NCBI GenBank assembly: GCA_035771165.1
Contig: JAWNZC010000354.1
Location: forward strand, 198,501-262,500
Direction: 5' to 3'
Length of the DNA stretch: 64,000 nucleotides
From: Paragorgia papillata
Taxonomy: Eukaryota; Cnidaria; Anthozoa; Scleralcyonacea; Coralliidae
Below the pieces are notes generated by a model, which had not been told where the DNA came from, did no database searches, and saw only the letters and a list, made by a program, of their open reading frames with translations. Positions 1-12,529 of the stretch are shown here, piece after piece (position 1 is the first letter of the stretch; the number at the start of each line of letters is the position of its first letter). The position numbers were made by a program, and so were the translations under genes.

Positions 1-281
1 GAGATGGCCACTAGCTAAAACTTTCTGTATGAATGTTTTTGACCTCCTCCCCCCCCCCCCCCCCCCCCCCCCAATTTGTAACCAATTGGGCTGGGCAAAG
101 CTGTATCATAGTCCCTAGAAATAAATTGTCTGCAAACGCAGTCAAAGTCTTTGTTCTAGGTTTTTGTTCACGTTGTATTTTTGATATAATGCAGCAATCA
201 ACCAATAGCATCGTTGCTTTATAAATATTAATGAACGTAAAACAAAAGATTGTGCACCTTATTTGCCACCCTCAACCTAAA

Positions 282-331
282 TTGTAGCTCATTGTTAACC
301 GCTTTGATGTTCGCCGCGTCTCCAGACAATA
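282..331. repeat. 50-bp exact direct repeat, copy 1
   Basis: This copy is identical to 640-689; the two are 358 bp apart. One minus-strand frame stays open through both copies and reads LSGDAANIKAVNNELQ. The flanks do not match, so this is a local duplication or two hits of one small element. Confidence 0.8.
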
Positions 332-639
332 GAGAGCTTAAGCAACAGACGTTTTACAGCCACGGACGGCATTGTAATTCAATAGCATTTTTCATTCAAA
401 ACAATGATAATGAGCAATTTAAAATTCCAAGAGCAAAGAGAACGCCGTCGTCGTTCTACACAAGACGTCATTGAGAGCATTTTCACGTTCTTGAGACGAC
501 GGGAACTTCTAGAACGTTGAGGCCTGTCATCGTTGTTTTACTACAATGAGACATACTTTTAAAGTAGACTGAAACTTGTATTTTAAGGGGGATAATTTCA
601 TTACATTACAATATAAAATAAAGGAATAAAAAATGATAT

Positions 640-689
640 TTGTAGCTCATTGTTAACCGCTTTGATGTTCGCCGCGTCTCCAGACAATA
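640..689. repeat. 50-bp exact direct repeat, copy 2
   Basis: Second copy of the 282-331 segment. On the minus strand it lies just after a plausible splice acceptor (pyrimidine-rich, then CAG) near 709. It could therefore be part of a 3'-terminal CENPF exon, though this is unproven. Confidence 0.8.
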
Positions 690-789
690 TAATTCCAGGA
701 ACTATGACTGCATATACAACATAACCAGTATCCCACAGAATTCACGTATTGAATTCAAACAAATCAATTCAAACTATATTTTTTCTTAC

Positions 790-850
790 CTTTTCCTGTA
801 GTTTCTCTTCGTGCAGAAGCACCAGTTCGTTTTGGTATCCTGGTACGTTG
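790..850 (-). CDS. Candidate extra 3' exon of CENPF
   Basis: On the minus strand this 61-nt stretch has an acceptor (TTCAACAG) and a good donor (GTAAGA). It stays open and encodes a basic peptide of about 20 residues (QRTRIPKRTG...). It is preceded by roughly 350 nt of almost pure pyrimidine. The CENPF exon at 1226-1398 contains a possible donor (ACT|GTACGT) that would join it in phase, giving a longer, more basic C-terminus. The simpler model stops at 1226. A transcript is needed to decide. Confidence 0.3.
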
Positions 851-858
851 CTGTTGAA

Positions 859-1210
859 GAAAGATTGAAAAAGACGTCAGGATAATAAAACGAAAGAAGA
901 CGAGGAGAAAGAGGATAAATAAAAGTACAAAATGAAGAAGATTGAATAAAAAAGTTATGGGAAGAAGAATGGGATGACGTGGTGAAAGAGAATGGAAGAT
1001 AGAAAAGGAATGATGTAAAAGAAGTTGGAAAGAAGAGAATGGGAGAGATGAGAATGGGAAGAAAAAAGATGGGATGGAGTGGTAAAAGAATGAAAAAAAG
1101 GAGTATGATGTGAAAAAGGATAAAATAAAATGACAAGAGAAAAAGAGGGAAATAATATGGAAAGAAAAATGAAGGGAAAAAAAGGATAAAAAATAAATTA
1201 AAATAAATAT
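859..1210. repeat. Polypurine/polypyrimidine tract
   Basis: About 350 bp are almost all purine on the plus strand (GAAGA, GGGA, AAAGA runs) and pyrimidine on the minus strand. Long open frames across it on the minus strand are a composition artefact. It lies just before the candidate acceptor at 851 and may act as an extended polypyrimidine tract. Confidence 0.7.
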
Positions 1211-1225
1211 CACTACATAAAGGAA

Positions 1226-4200
1226 CTACGAGTTAAAACGTACAGTTCTAGTGCTTGGTGGGACCAATCGACTGGATGACGTCTTGCTTCGAGTTTGTAT
1301 GTCACGATTTCTGTTCAGCACAAAAGGTGAACGCACTCCTTGAAGATCGCTACTGACACTTGTTAATTTCACACGCTTCGGTTTCGGCACTGCTGCATCT
1401 GTAATGGAAAGGAAAAGAAAATCAATGGAATAAGAAGATAAAGTTTCTTTATATCCATATTAAAATGTTCCCAAAACACACAGTACCTTTATCAACGCCT
1501 TCTTCCTTTCGTTTTTTATCTGCAGGTAGATTGGACGTGATGGTGGTCACCTTGGGTTTCTGGATTCTGCTGGTTGGTTTGGCCAACAGCGTTGGTTTGG
1601 CAAACAGTGTTGGTTTGGCCAACAGCGTTGTTTTCTTAACCGCAGGTTTTTGTTGAACAGGCGAAGAGAAACTCAGATTGGATATAGATCGTGTTATAGG
1701 CGACACGAATATACCTTCAGTTTCCTCCATTAAGATTGGGGTTCTTTTAGCAACTTCAAGACTTTGTTTCTCCTTCATCGCTTGCTCTTCTCGTGGTGGA
1801 GACAGGGACGTTAGTGTGTGATTTTGTTTGTTTTTTGACACATGGCCATTCCGTTGACTTGTCGTCAATTCTTCGTAAACTTGTTTGTCCTTTGAAAGTC
1901 CTTTGGGTTTTCCTACGGCTGGAGTATGATTTTTTCCTGAATTAAATTCATCCAACTTCTTCAGATATTCTGCAGAAAGCTTCTCGTGTTTCTTTCCATT
2001 TTCTTTCTCTTCGTTCAATTCTTTCTTCAAGCGTTCTAATTCTTCTTGAAGACTTTCAACTTGTGGCATCATCACGATTTGTCCTTCCAGTTCAAAAAGA
2101 CGTTCCATCATTGGCTTATTCTCAACTTCTAACTCTTTCAATTTCTTTTTCACATCTTGATAACACTTACTATAACTCGAGACTTTTTCTTCAAGCACTT
2201 TGCGTTCCTTGTTAAAACCATGTCGTTCTTCGTTTAATTTATTCTCGTATTCGCCACAACTTCCTCTCAACGAAGCACATTTCTCTTCCACTTTTAACAC
2301 TTCCTCTTTCATAGTTTCCAAGAATTCCGCTTTCGCTTTTTCCTTTTCCAAGTCATCATTGGCCATCTTTAAAGAACACTTAGCCTGCTTCAGTTCGTGT
2401 TTGAGTTCGTCCACACAAGTGCTTTTAGTGTTTGCTAATTCTTTGATGTTTTCTAGCTCGGTTCCAAGTTCTTTCCTGGTCTCTTCATTTGACGCTAAGT
2501 TAATTGTCTTTTCATGCAACAACACTTCAAGTTGCTTTGTCTTTTCTTCAAGTTGGCGTATGCTTTCTTGTTGTGTGGCCTCAACTTCCTTTAGGGATTT
2601 CATTTCTGTTTTTATACCTGACATACTCATCTCATTCTCGCTCTCTCGTTCCGCCAAATATTGCTCCATTTTTGCAATCCGTTCCTCCAGGCTCTTAATG
2701 AATTGAAGTTTTTCGTTCAGTCGTTCTTGAAGTCCTTCTTTCTCATTCATTTCCTCGTCTAGGCTTCGCTGTACGATATCCTTACTTTCCAATGCACGTT
2801 TTAGGGATTCTTCTCCAACCAAAACGTTTTCTCTCTGCTCAACCATTTCTTTCTCCAGTCTATCAATATAGCATTCCAATTCAGACACCTTCATCGAGTC
2901 TGGTTGTTCGTCATGCGTCATAACCAGTCCTTCACTTTTGTTCAAATCAAGAGAGCTCTCTTTCTGTTTCAGCTGCTCGTAATCTCTTCGCAACATGTCA
3001 TTCGTTTGTATTTCGTGCTCTAGTCGTTTTTCCAGATTAACTTCCTTTTCTTTTAACTCCAGAACTTCTTTCTCCAATACACCATTATTTGTTTTCTCGG
3101 CTTCCAGTTCACTTTTGACAGAACCAAAGTGTTGGGAAGCTAGTCCAATTTCTGACTCCAACGCAGAAATCTTATCGTCTTTTTCTTCTAAATTCGGTAT
3201 CTCCTCCTGCAATCTTTTCACTTTCTTTTGTAAAGCGATCCGGTTTTTTTGTTCTTTCAACACGAGTTCATCGAGGACGACGCATTTTTCTTGTAAACGT
3301 TTCGTCAGTTTTCTTTCTTCATCCAGGTCTGATTCGAGGACTTTCATTCTTCCTCGTGGTGTCACTGGTCCTTTCTCCATCGTCTCTCTCTGTGCCTCCA
3401 TTTCATTCTCCCGTTCTTCAATTTCCTTCATGAGACATTCTTTTGACTTCTGTTCTGTCTCAAGTCGATACAATAATTGACAATTTTCTTCGCATTTCGT
3501 CACCAACAATTGTTCCTTCTTGTTCAGTTCTCCTTCTAGGTACACATTTTTTTCAGAATACTCTTTTTCTCTCTGTAAAACAAATTCTTTCGTTTTTGCT
3601 AGGATCTCTTCACGTTCTTCTTCCAACTTAGAATTTTTATCCGCCAACGTTTCATCCAGTTCTTTGATCTACAATTAAAACAACCCATTGTTAAAATTAA
3701 CGTCAAAATTTACACTTTAGATTACTTGTTCAATTTTCCCAATAAGAAATTTCAACCAATTCAATTCTTAAATTCAATTTTACATTTAATCACGACATAT
3801 TTAGATTTTTAACTACGTACCTTTTCATTGGCTGCCACAAGCTCTTCTGATGTATCGACCTTCTCACTCTTGTATTTCTCCAACTCATTTGTGACCACAC
3901 CCAGATGATGACGTAGTTCTAACTCGAGTTCCTGGCTTGTTTCGTAAGCTTTCTCCAACCGTTGCACATCAGAAATCTTGCTCTCTAGTTCTTTGTCTGC
4001 CACAAACAACTCCTCGTCTTTTTGTTTCAACAGCTGTTCACCGTCTTCGGTTTTACGAATCTGGTTGTCCAACTTATCTTGCATTTGTTCAATAGTGTTT
4101 TTGGAATTGTTGATTTCTTTTTCAAATCCTGCCTTCTCTTCGTTGATGGAATCCACGAGAACTTTATGATTATCTAGATTGTTTCGTAGTTCGTAGCAAA

Positions 4201-7200
4201 GTCTGTCTTTTTCTAAGTTAATTTCTTTCAAGCTATCTTGAAGAGATATGATTGTTTCTTTAGATTTATCTAGATCTTCCTTGGTTTTATCACAATCAAG
4301 CTGAACCTCTTCCAGCTGGTGCTTTGATTGACGGTATTCTTCCAAAGACTCCTCTCGATTTCCTAACTTTTCTCGTAGAATCTTGATTTCTCCTTCGAGT
4401 TCTCCACGAACTTTACCAAAGTCTCGTTCAGCGCTCAACATAGCATCGTGTTCTTCCCTTTTGCTCGATAGTAATTCGTCAATCCGCTTACACGTTGACT
4501 CGACTTTCTCAGATTCTCTCGTTAATTCACCTTCAAGACTTCTTACTTTCCCCAAATTCTTTCGGTTCTCCATTTCCACTTTCTGTTTTTCAGCTTCAAC
4601 CCTGTTCAAACTACTCTCCATCTGAAGAATTCTTCCATTTTTTTCTGTTTTCTGACTTTCCAGATTTTGCTTGGATGACTTCATTTCAGTTTTCAAATCT
4701 TCGTTTTCGGTTTTGCACTGACGGATTTTCTCAACCAGTTTTTCGCGTTCTTCTTTCGCCGCCAACACAGCTTGATGACGTTCTTGATCTTTCTCCGTAG
4801 TATTATCTACAAGCCTATTCTCGAGACTTCTAATCATTTCTTCCTTGTGATGAAGATTGTTATTAATTTCTTCAATGTCTTTCGCCGCGTTTGCAATCTG
4901 ATTTAAAAACAATTCCCGTTCCCTCTCGCATTCTCTATCAGTCAACAACGAAGCAGCATTGTTTTTTTCAAGCTGACATTTCAGAGACTCCACTAGCTCC
5001 ATCGCATCTTGTCTTTCTTTGGTCTTTACCTCGTTATACTTTCGAAGATTGCCAATTTCTCTTTCTAACTCTGCAGTTTTTCTTTCATTTCTTTCTCCTT
5101 CCCTCTTTTTTCGAGCTCTGTTTCTGTAAGCTTTGCAGATTGAGTTTCAACTATCATCTTTGTCTGCTCTAACTCGTAGTTTCTTTCTCTCAATAAAGAC
5201 TCCTTGTTCTCAAGTGTTGCTTTCAATCCAGTTATGTCTTCGTTATTCTTCGCTTTCATATCTTCATACTGTGCTTTATTTTGATTCAACTCTTCCACTT
5301 TTCCACACAGTTGTTCTTTCAAGTCTTTAACGTCAGAATCTTTAGCTTTATAATCACCAGCTAATTTATCACTTTCGACAAGTCTATCTTCGTAAGAACT
5401 ACACTGCTGTTTGGTCATTTCAAGCTTCTCGCCAAGTGCCTCATGCTTTGCCTTCAATTGCTCAATTTCAAACTCTAACAATTCCTTCTTTGTTTTCACA
5501 GCAGAAATTAAAGTTTCGCTATCCACTAATTTCCTACTTGCTTTTTCTAATTTCTCTCCCTCGCCAGTCAGTTCATTTCTAAGCTTTCTGATATCGCCAT
5601 CAAACATCGTTTGCCTTGATTCCATGGTTTCCTTTGCATGCGTCAGTTCTTGTTTTAGTTGTTCCATTTTCAATTTGTAGTCGTTTATTTCTTGCTGGCT
5701 GGCAGCTAGTTCCTGTAAAGAGATCTTGTTTTTGTTGATGGCTTGTTCAAACTTCTCAACACTGAATTGCTTCTCAGTTTTTATATTCTCAACTTCGAAC
5801 AGCAAGGATTCTTTTTCATTTATCATCACCTGGATAGCGACCTCTTTCTCGTTCAATTCATAAGTTATTGTTTCCAACTTTGTCTTCTCTTTAATCAGTT
5901 CATTTTGCAGATTTCTGATACTTTCATCGTAAGTCGCCTGTTTAGCCTCCGTTCCATCTTTTGCTTCGTCCAGGTCTCGTTGCAGTTGCTCCACCATTAT
6001 TTTATAGTCGCTTATTTGTTGCTCTCTACCTGACAGTTTTTCCAGAAATATCTTGTTTTCGCTCAGAGATCTTTCAAGTTTTTCACAACTGATTTTCTTT
6101 TCCGCTTTCATATTCTCAATTTCAAACAGCAAGGAATCTTTCCCGGCATCCATCATTTGTATAACAGTGTCTTTTTCCTTCAATTCACTTCTTGTCATTT
6201 CTAACGATGCTTTTTCTTCAGTGAGTTCACTGCGAAGATTTGTTAAATGTCCATCCAAGGTCGTTTGGCTGGTCTCAATCTCAGTTTTTGCCTCAGTCAA
6301 CTTTCGTTGTAGTTGTTCAATGCTCAGTTTGTAGTCATTAATCTGTTGTTCGCTAACAACCACTTTCTCAAGAGAAATCTTGTTTTCATTTAAGGTCCTT
6401 TCAAACTTCTCAACACTGACTTGCTTTTCTGTCTTCATATTTTCAATCTCAAAAACCAAAGACTCTTTCTCAGCGTTTATCGTCTGGATTGTTGTATCTT
6501 TCTCTTCCAGATTCTTCTTGGCCATTTCCATTCTCGTCTTTTCCTCAGTCAGTTCACTTCTCAGATACTTTATATCTTCACCAGACTTTATCTGTGTGTT
6601 CTCTACAACAGTTTGAGCAGTATCAATCTCTTGCTGCAGTTGTTCGACCATAATCTTCAACTCACTAACTTCTCGTTGACTCGCTGCCAGCTGTTCTCCA
6701 GCCACGTTGTTTTCATTCAAGATTTTGTTAAGTTTTTCAGAAGAGGATGTATTCTCGGACTTCATGTTCTCGATCTGGAACTCTAATACCTCTTTCTCAG
6801 CTTTAACAGACTGGAGAGCAACCTATAATTATTAATAATGATCATGATTAATATTGATGATAATGGTGAACATGACGATGATCGTGATGATAATTAGGAG
6901 ACTACAGCTACATTGTTGCCAAAGAAATCAAAAGATATTTGCATCGGAACAACATAAATTGTAATAAAAATTAATGTTATACAAAATTCAATATTAAATT
7001 ACCTCTTTTTCTTTGATATCTTCTCTTGCTGTTTCCAACTTTTCTTTTTCATTCTTCAAGCTATCTCGTACATTTATAAGATCTCCGTTCAGCTTCATTT
7101 GCGTGGACTCCGCCCCACCCTTCATATCCGTAAATTCTCCTTCCATCTGTTCACGTGCAATCTTGTACTTGCCAATCTGCTCTTCACTGGCTGTTAATTT

Positions 7201-10200
7201 TCCCGTAAGAATCTTGGCGTCTTCAAAAGACATTTCGTATTTCTTTAAAATGGCTTGCTTTTCTGACTCGATATTCTCGATTTCGAATTCTAAAGATTCT
7301 TGAGTAGACTTGAGCGATACAAGTTCAGTTTCTTTCTCCTGGAGTTCTATTTTCGTTAGTTCTAATTTCTCCTTTCCTTCGATAAGTTCGAACCGCAGAT
7401 TTCTCATATCTTTCTCAAACGTTGTTTTCGTGGACTCGACCATGGAGTTAACATTATCCAATTCTTTCTGTAACCGCTCAATTTCTTTTTCATAATCACT
7501 CTTCTGTTGTTCACTAGATGCTAGTTTCTGCACGAAAATCTTATTCTCTAAATTTAAGTTTTTAAATTTATCAGAAACTGTTTTTCCTTCTAATTTCGTA
7601 TTCTTCAGCTCGGTCTCCAAGCTCGCTTTTTCCGTGTTCAGAGACAAGATACATGACAATTTTTCTTCTAGTTCTTTAGTTACAGTGCTCATTTTCTTCT
7701 TTTCACAGCTGAGTTCTTCTTTGAGCTTTGCGAAATCTTCGTAGAGTCTTGTTTTCGTTGCCTCGCTAACTTCTTTTATAGTTGCTAACTCACTTTCAAG
7801 TTGTTCAGAAGCCATCTTGTATTCCAAACTTGATCTCTCTAACTCCTGACACTGATCAACGTACTTCTGTCTTTCGTGATCTTTTTTCAGCAGCTCTGCG
7901 CACGCCCTCTCTACGCGTTCTTTAAGCATATCCCTTTCTGCTCCAAGCTCACGTACTTTTTCAACCTCTTGTGTTAATTGATGACTTTTATCCAGACATT
8001 TGTCGCTTAGTTCTCTCAGCTTTGCCTCCACAGACTGAAATTCTGCGTTTTTCTTTTCCAAGATTTCGTCTTTGGTGTTTCTTAGAGAACAAATTAGACG
8101 ATCTTTCTCCAAACTTGTGGCTTCCATTTCTGATAGCACTCTGTTTTGGTTGTCTCGTTCTTCTTCTAACTTCTCAAGGGTTGATAGCAAGTTTGATTTC
8201 TCAGAACCCAGACTATTCACATTGGCTTTCATGCATTCTAGACTTTCAGAGACTTTCTCCAACTTAACTAGTGTCGTGTTATATTCTTCCTCTAGAGTTT
8301 TGTAACCAACGTTCATATCACAGAGTTCACGGTCTTTCTCTTCTAAGATATTCTTCGCTGTTTTCAGTTTATTTTTCAGTTCAATGAGCTCGTTTTGTTC
8401 TGAGATATTTTGTGCGTATTTTAGTTCATTCAGTGTTCTTTCCAGCTCCGTCGTCCTCGTCTCGTACTCTCCGCAACTTTTATCTCTTTCTTCACTTGTC
8501 TTTCTTAGTTCCTTAGTGAGAGCTGTTTTACAGCTCAAGGCGATCTCCAAGCTGCTTCTCGTTTCTGATAGTTCATTCTGTATTTGCTTCTCGTTCGATT
8601 CTCTTTCCTTCATGCGGTTTTTCAGAACCTCGTTTTCACTTTTCAAAGAATCCAATTCTTCGTTGATCAGGCGTGTATTTTCTTTCTGTTCGGATATCTT
8701 TTGTAAGTTTTCTTGAACCCCGAACTCCAATGAAGCTTTCTGTTGTTCTAACATGCCTATCAACTGATCTTTATCCTCCATATCCATCTGCAGCATTTGT
8801 CGTTGTGCATCAATCTGTGAAACCTCTATTTCACATTCCTTCACATTCTGTTTTAGTGATTCACATAATTTCTGAGCAGACTCTAGCTTTCCTTCTACTA
8901 ACACTTTCTCTTCAGATACTTTCTTTAGCTCTTCGGAATTTGAACAAGTGTCCAGCAACATCGCCATCTTCTCGATTTCTTTGTTTTTTTCTTCCAGTGA
9001 GATCTTGGATAAAAGAACCTGTTCTTCCTTCTGCTGCAGTAATGCTGCGGTTTTTCCAATTTGTGACGTGAGTTCTTCAACCTGTTTGCTCATAAGGTTC
9101 TGCTTTTCTGAGTTCGAAATAGTTGAATCTTCTAAAGACTTTTCCAGCTCGTTCAGTTTCACTACAGCATTGTTACGCTCTTCTTCTCGTGTTCTGACCA
9201 ATTCCATATATTTGCGTCGCTCTTCTGCGAGAAGAGGTTCTATAGATTCTTCCAACTTAACAACCATTTGTTTTCTCTCTTCTAACTCATGACGATATGT
9301 TTCCAGTTGCTGGCTCAGATTCTGAATTGTCTTCATGTTCTCTTCTTGAGTCTTCATCGAGATATCTTTGTTTTGCTTGATGCTGGTCAATTCTTTCCTC
9401 AGCTCAGCAATCGTGTTTTCACACCTTTCTACTACACCTACCTGTTCATTCTTTTCCAGTTCAAGTCTTTCTATCGCTTCTTTTGCCGTCACAACTTCCT
9501 TTTGTAATTTCTTTGTGCTTGCCTCAAACTCCTTCATTTTTACATCAGAGTGTTTCCGTTCCTGATCAATCTTAATCTTAGCTTCTTTCACCTCTTGTTC
9601 TAACTGAATCAACGCTTTCGTCTGAGTAGAAATCTCCTGCCTATGTGACAAGAACTCTGTTGGAATGTTTGGATGAATGAATATGAATGCGTGAATGCAT
9701 GCATTGATGGATTCATAAATGGATAGGATAGAAAAATAGATGGTTGGATGAATGAATATGAATGTGTGAATGCATGCATTGATGGATTAATAAATGGATA
9801 GGATAGAAAGCAACCATGTTTAAGTTTGACACGCTCACTTGTTCCAGACTCCTCGCTTCCTCGGTCCAACCACGCGATACAATATAAAGATGTTTTAATT
9901 TAATTTGTGTTTATATTTTTTTATATTTTTATATAAAATAATTATATAAATTTTTTTTTTTTTTTCTCAATAGTGCCATCAAAACGCGGGAATCGCTGTT
10001 TCAGAGACCCAAAATTCAAAAATTTTGAACACCCCCCCCCCTAGAATTTTTTTTGGACAGCCAGTTTTGGAATCCTGGCTAAAAGCTTGATCACCGTCAT
10101 GTAATCACAGGGCACAAAAATATCTCTGCTTCCTCTTATAAGTAATATACAGGAATAGCTCAGTACATAATAATGCAAAATATAAAAATAAATTAAAGTA

Positions 10201-11727
10201 TAAAAACTTACCTATATTCTCTTTCTTTCTCTTTCATACGTTCTTCTTGATGCCTTCGACCAGCTTCTACATTATGGCGTGAACATTCAATCTCCTGGAC
10301 AAGCTGTTTCTGTTTGACCTCCATGGCAGCTAACTTGGACTGACAAATATCCAAATCATGCACTGATTTTTGCCACTTATCATTAATAATACTCTTCTCT
10401 TTCTTAACACTTTCCATTGTCCTCTGTAGTTCTCTCACCTTTCCCTAAAATTAGACAGAAATAGCTGAGTATTATTGGTATAACTTCTTAACAATCTTCT
10501 ATCATTTGTAATCTGATATATCAAGTTCAACCAAATATTAACACTGTACCTCCTGACTTGGTGTCTGAAAAGTTTGAAAACCCATTTCCTCACTGCTTGT
10601 TGATGAACTTGTTCTTGCCTTCAAAGGAATTATTTCAATATTTTGTTGTGTTGGCTTTCTTGGGGTTTCTCTGTTTAATGGGAAAACCTCTTTTTCAGGT
10701 TCTGAATCACTGGCAGATGGACAGGAAATATTTTGGTCTTCACAACTGCTACCTTTTCTGCGTTGAACTACAAATAAACAAAGTATCATCAAATATTTAT
10801 TTCTTTTTATTATATAAAATAGAGTGTTTTATTGGTTTTTCCACCACTAATAAAAGTAATAATCTCACATGTGCGATTATTCACTCACTCGTGAGATATC
10901 CTGGTCAACACTCGAAATAAATTTCATATTTCCAAGCATCCATGTATTGTTCTCTATTTAATATCTCATGTCAAAACTCTATTTGCTCACATTGGCAAGT
11001 TATATTAAAGGTGTTGCACACATTTGGCACTGAGCCATTTTTCACAGTTAATATCTAAACCTACCAATGTTGGTTTTGAGTGAATGTCAGAATGTCCACC
11101 AAAATACTGTGTGCAAGTCCTGGCAACTGGCCAATTAATAATAAAAATAAACAACAGTTCCTTGGCGAGGATTAAGAATAGTGATTGTCTGATTGGGAGC
11201 CTTCGTAGGACAGTTTTATTACAATTATACTGTACTTGCAACACAGAGCACTTTAATATAATTTTGCAAAAATCTCATCAATTACCTTGGACATCCTTTT
11301 GTATTTTGGTAAAATCGGATAACAAGTTGTTATATTTTGCTATGTTTGTCTCTAAATCCATTTTGAAGCGATTACATTTGCCAATCTCGTGTTCCAAAGC
11401 TTGTTTTTCTTTTATCAACAAAGCATCTAAGGAATTAATACGTGAATCTTTCACAAGCATGTCAGCCATGATTCTCCCTCGCATTTTCTCGTATTCGTCG
11501 CATTTCTCCGAGACCAATTGTAGTTCTCGCTTGTACTCATTGCCAACATTCTTCTGTTCTTCTGTTAAGATTTTCTGTTTCTGAAGAGCGGCGTTGAGAC
11601 TGTCCAGTTGAAACTGGCGTTGTTGAAGCTCTTTACGATTCCGTTCAAGACTTTGCTCGTATTCAGAAACTTTCTTCAGCGCTTGAGCGCTTAGTTCTTC
11701 CTTCCATTCGTCCCTGGCCCAACTCAT
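1226..11727 (-). CDS. CENPF: CENP-F (mitosin) kinetochore coiled-coil protein
   Basis: CENP-F is a very large coiled-coil protein of the outer kinetochore, nuclear matrix and microtubules. The N-terminus MSWARDEWKEELSAQALKK, followed by QQRQFQLDSLNAALQKQK, matches the conserved CENP-F start, which fixes the start codon. Coding exons in order: 11727-11286, 10767-10550, 10444-10212, 9640-7003, 6822-3821, 3668-1487 and 1398-1226. Phases agree throughout, about 2,962 residues, similar to the vertebrate protein. Almost the whole chain is predicted coiled coil. The middle holds exact 109-residue repeats (7614-5473). The C-terminus is Ser/Pro/Lys-rich with a short KPTLLA-type repeat. One oddity is a frame break at an A run at 5077-5081 inside the fifth exon: one added A restores the frame. 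This may be an assembly error or a real mutation. The final exon may be spliced alternatively. Confidence 0.9.
5473..7614 (-). repeat. CENPF array of 109-residue coding repeats
   Basis: Six consecutive units of exactly 109 residues (327 nt) start at 7614, 7287, 6780 (after an intron inside the second unit), 6453, 6126 and 5799. Each opens with F-E-I-E-N-like residues, has EQQ..DYK near residue 40 and ends in a K-E-S-L motif. A diverged earlier unit and a partial later unit flank the array. The unit that spans the intron at 7002-6823 also adds up to 109 residues, which supports the splice model. Confidence 0.9.
9670..9809. repeat. Two-copy tandem repeat, period about 74 bp
   Basis: A segment of about 66 bp (TGGATGAATGAATATGAATG...) occurs at about 9670-9735 and 9744-9809 with only a few mismatches. 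It lies in the CENPF intron just upstream of the acceptor used for the exon starting at 9640. Confidence 0.8.
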
Positions 11728-12529
11728 CGTGCCAGATACAATATCCTAAACCGTTCCACGGCTTTAGAAAGACAGAAATGCTTGAAAACTCCAGCTAAAA
11801 GTACAATGTGTTTCAATCTATGAAAGATGTCGTTTGTCGAAGAAGAGTGATTTGTGTTTGAACCTCGCGCGTCAAATACTGCAATCTCATTGGTTCATTG
11901 CAAACTAGAGCCCAGGCCTCCAACCACTTACAATAGGTCACCCAAGTAGCTTGAACAAGATGTTTATTTTTGGTTTATGGATGTGATTTTTTGAAATTCT
12001 TTTGCACCAGAATATTAAAATGGATTGTAATGTATTATTATAAATCGTATTATCACTAAACTTTTAGTGGGTCATGTTGGAGTATAAATTAGGCTGTAGA
12101 CCATTATGCTTTTGTTCGGGTAGGGTCCAGCTTGGCAATTAAATGAAGCAACTTGAATTAGGTAGTAGACACATGACAGTTTTACACTGACCCTAAGAAT
12201 AATAATACTAAAATATATTAACTTCAGTATAGCTTCCATGATCCATAACTTTGGCTTAAACATCAGTATTTTGTTCTCTAAAATCTACAGCTCTTGCCAT
12301 CTTTAAGATTTTCTATCTAATTAGTCAACTCAACTGCTCTATATCTCCAGAATAAAGTAACACTCGTTTAATTAAAAGCATTTCTTCATCAATCTTGTAC
12401 AATGTATTCATTTATATAGTTACATCAGATCACAGTTCATATTTTAGTGAAAAGAAATTGTCTTTAAGGTTTATGTTTCAATATTTGACAAGTGCAACAC
12501 TAAAGATTCCACAATCATTTACAAGTGAA
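11728..12529. other. Intergenic region between CENPF and the small mitochondrial gene
   Basis: No open frame with coding character was found. The stretch next to 11727 should hold the CENPF promoter and 5' UTR. The part near 12530 should hold the 3' UTR of the upstream minus-strand gene. Confidence 0.5.

Larger units (their letters stand above)
1..785. other. No gene recognised; poly-C tract and a duplicated 50-bp segment
   Basis: No convincing gene lies here. A run of about 22 C sits near 50-72. A 50-bp segment at 282-331 recurs without change at 640-689. The region lies downstream of the CENPF stop codon and may hold 3' UTR or further 3' exons of that gene. Confidence 0.5.

Noticed and set aside
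764..1213. Long minus-strand open frame rich in Phe, Ser and Leu
   Set aside because: It is the reading of a polypurine/polypyrimidine tract; only the short basic stretch at 790-850 has splice signals and protein-like composition.
1465..9565. Many plus-strand open frames opposite CENPF
   Set aside because: They are Ser/Phe/Leu-rich antisense shadows of Glu/Lys-rich coiled coil and have no independent coding features.
9609..9869. Minus-strand frame reading into the CENPF exon with repeated Ser-Tyr-Pro-Phe-His text
   Set aside because: It spans a 74-bp tandem repeat and disagrees in phase with the preceding exon; the acceptor at 9641 restores phase.
9890..10060. A possible small exon or gene between CENPF exons
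   Set aside because: AT-rich, with homopolymers and a fragment of the 40-kb repeat family; no splice-supported frame.
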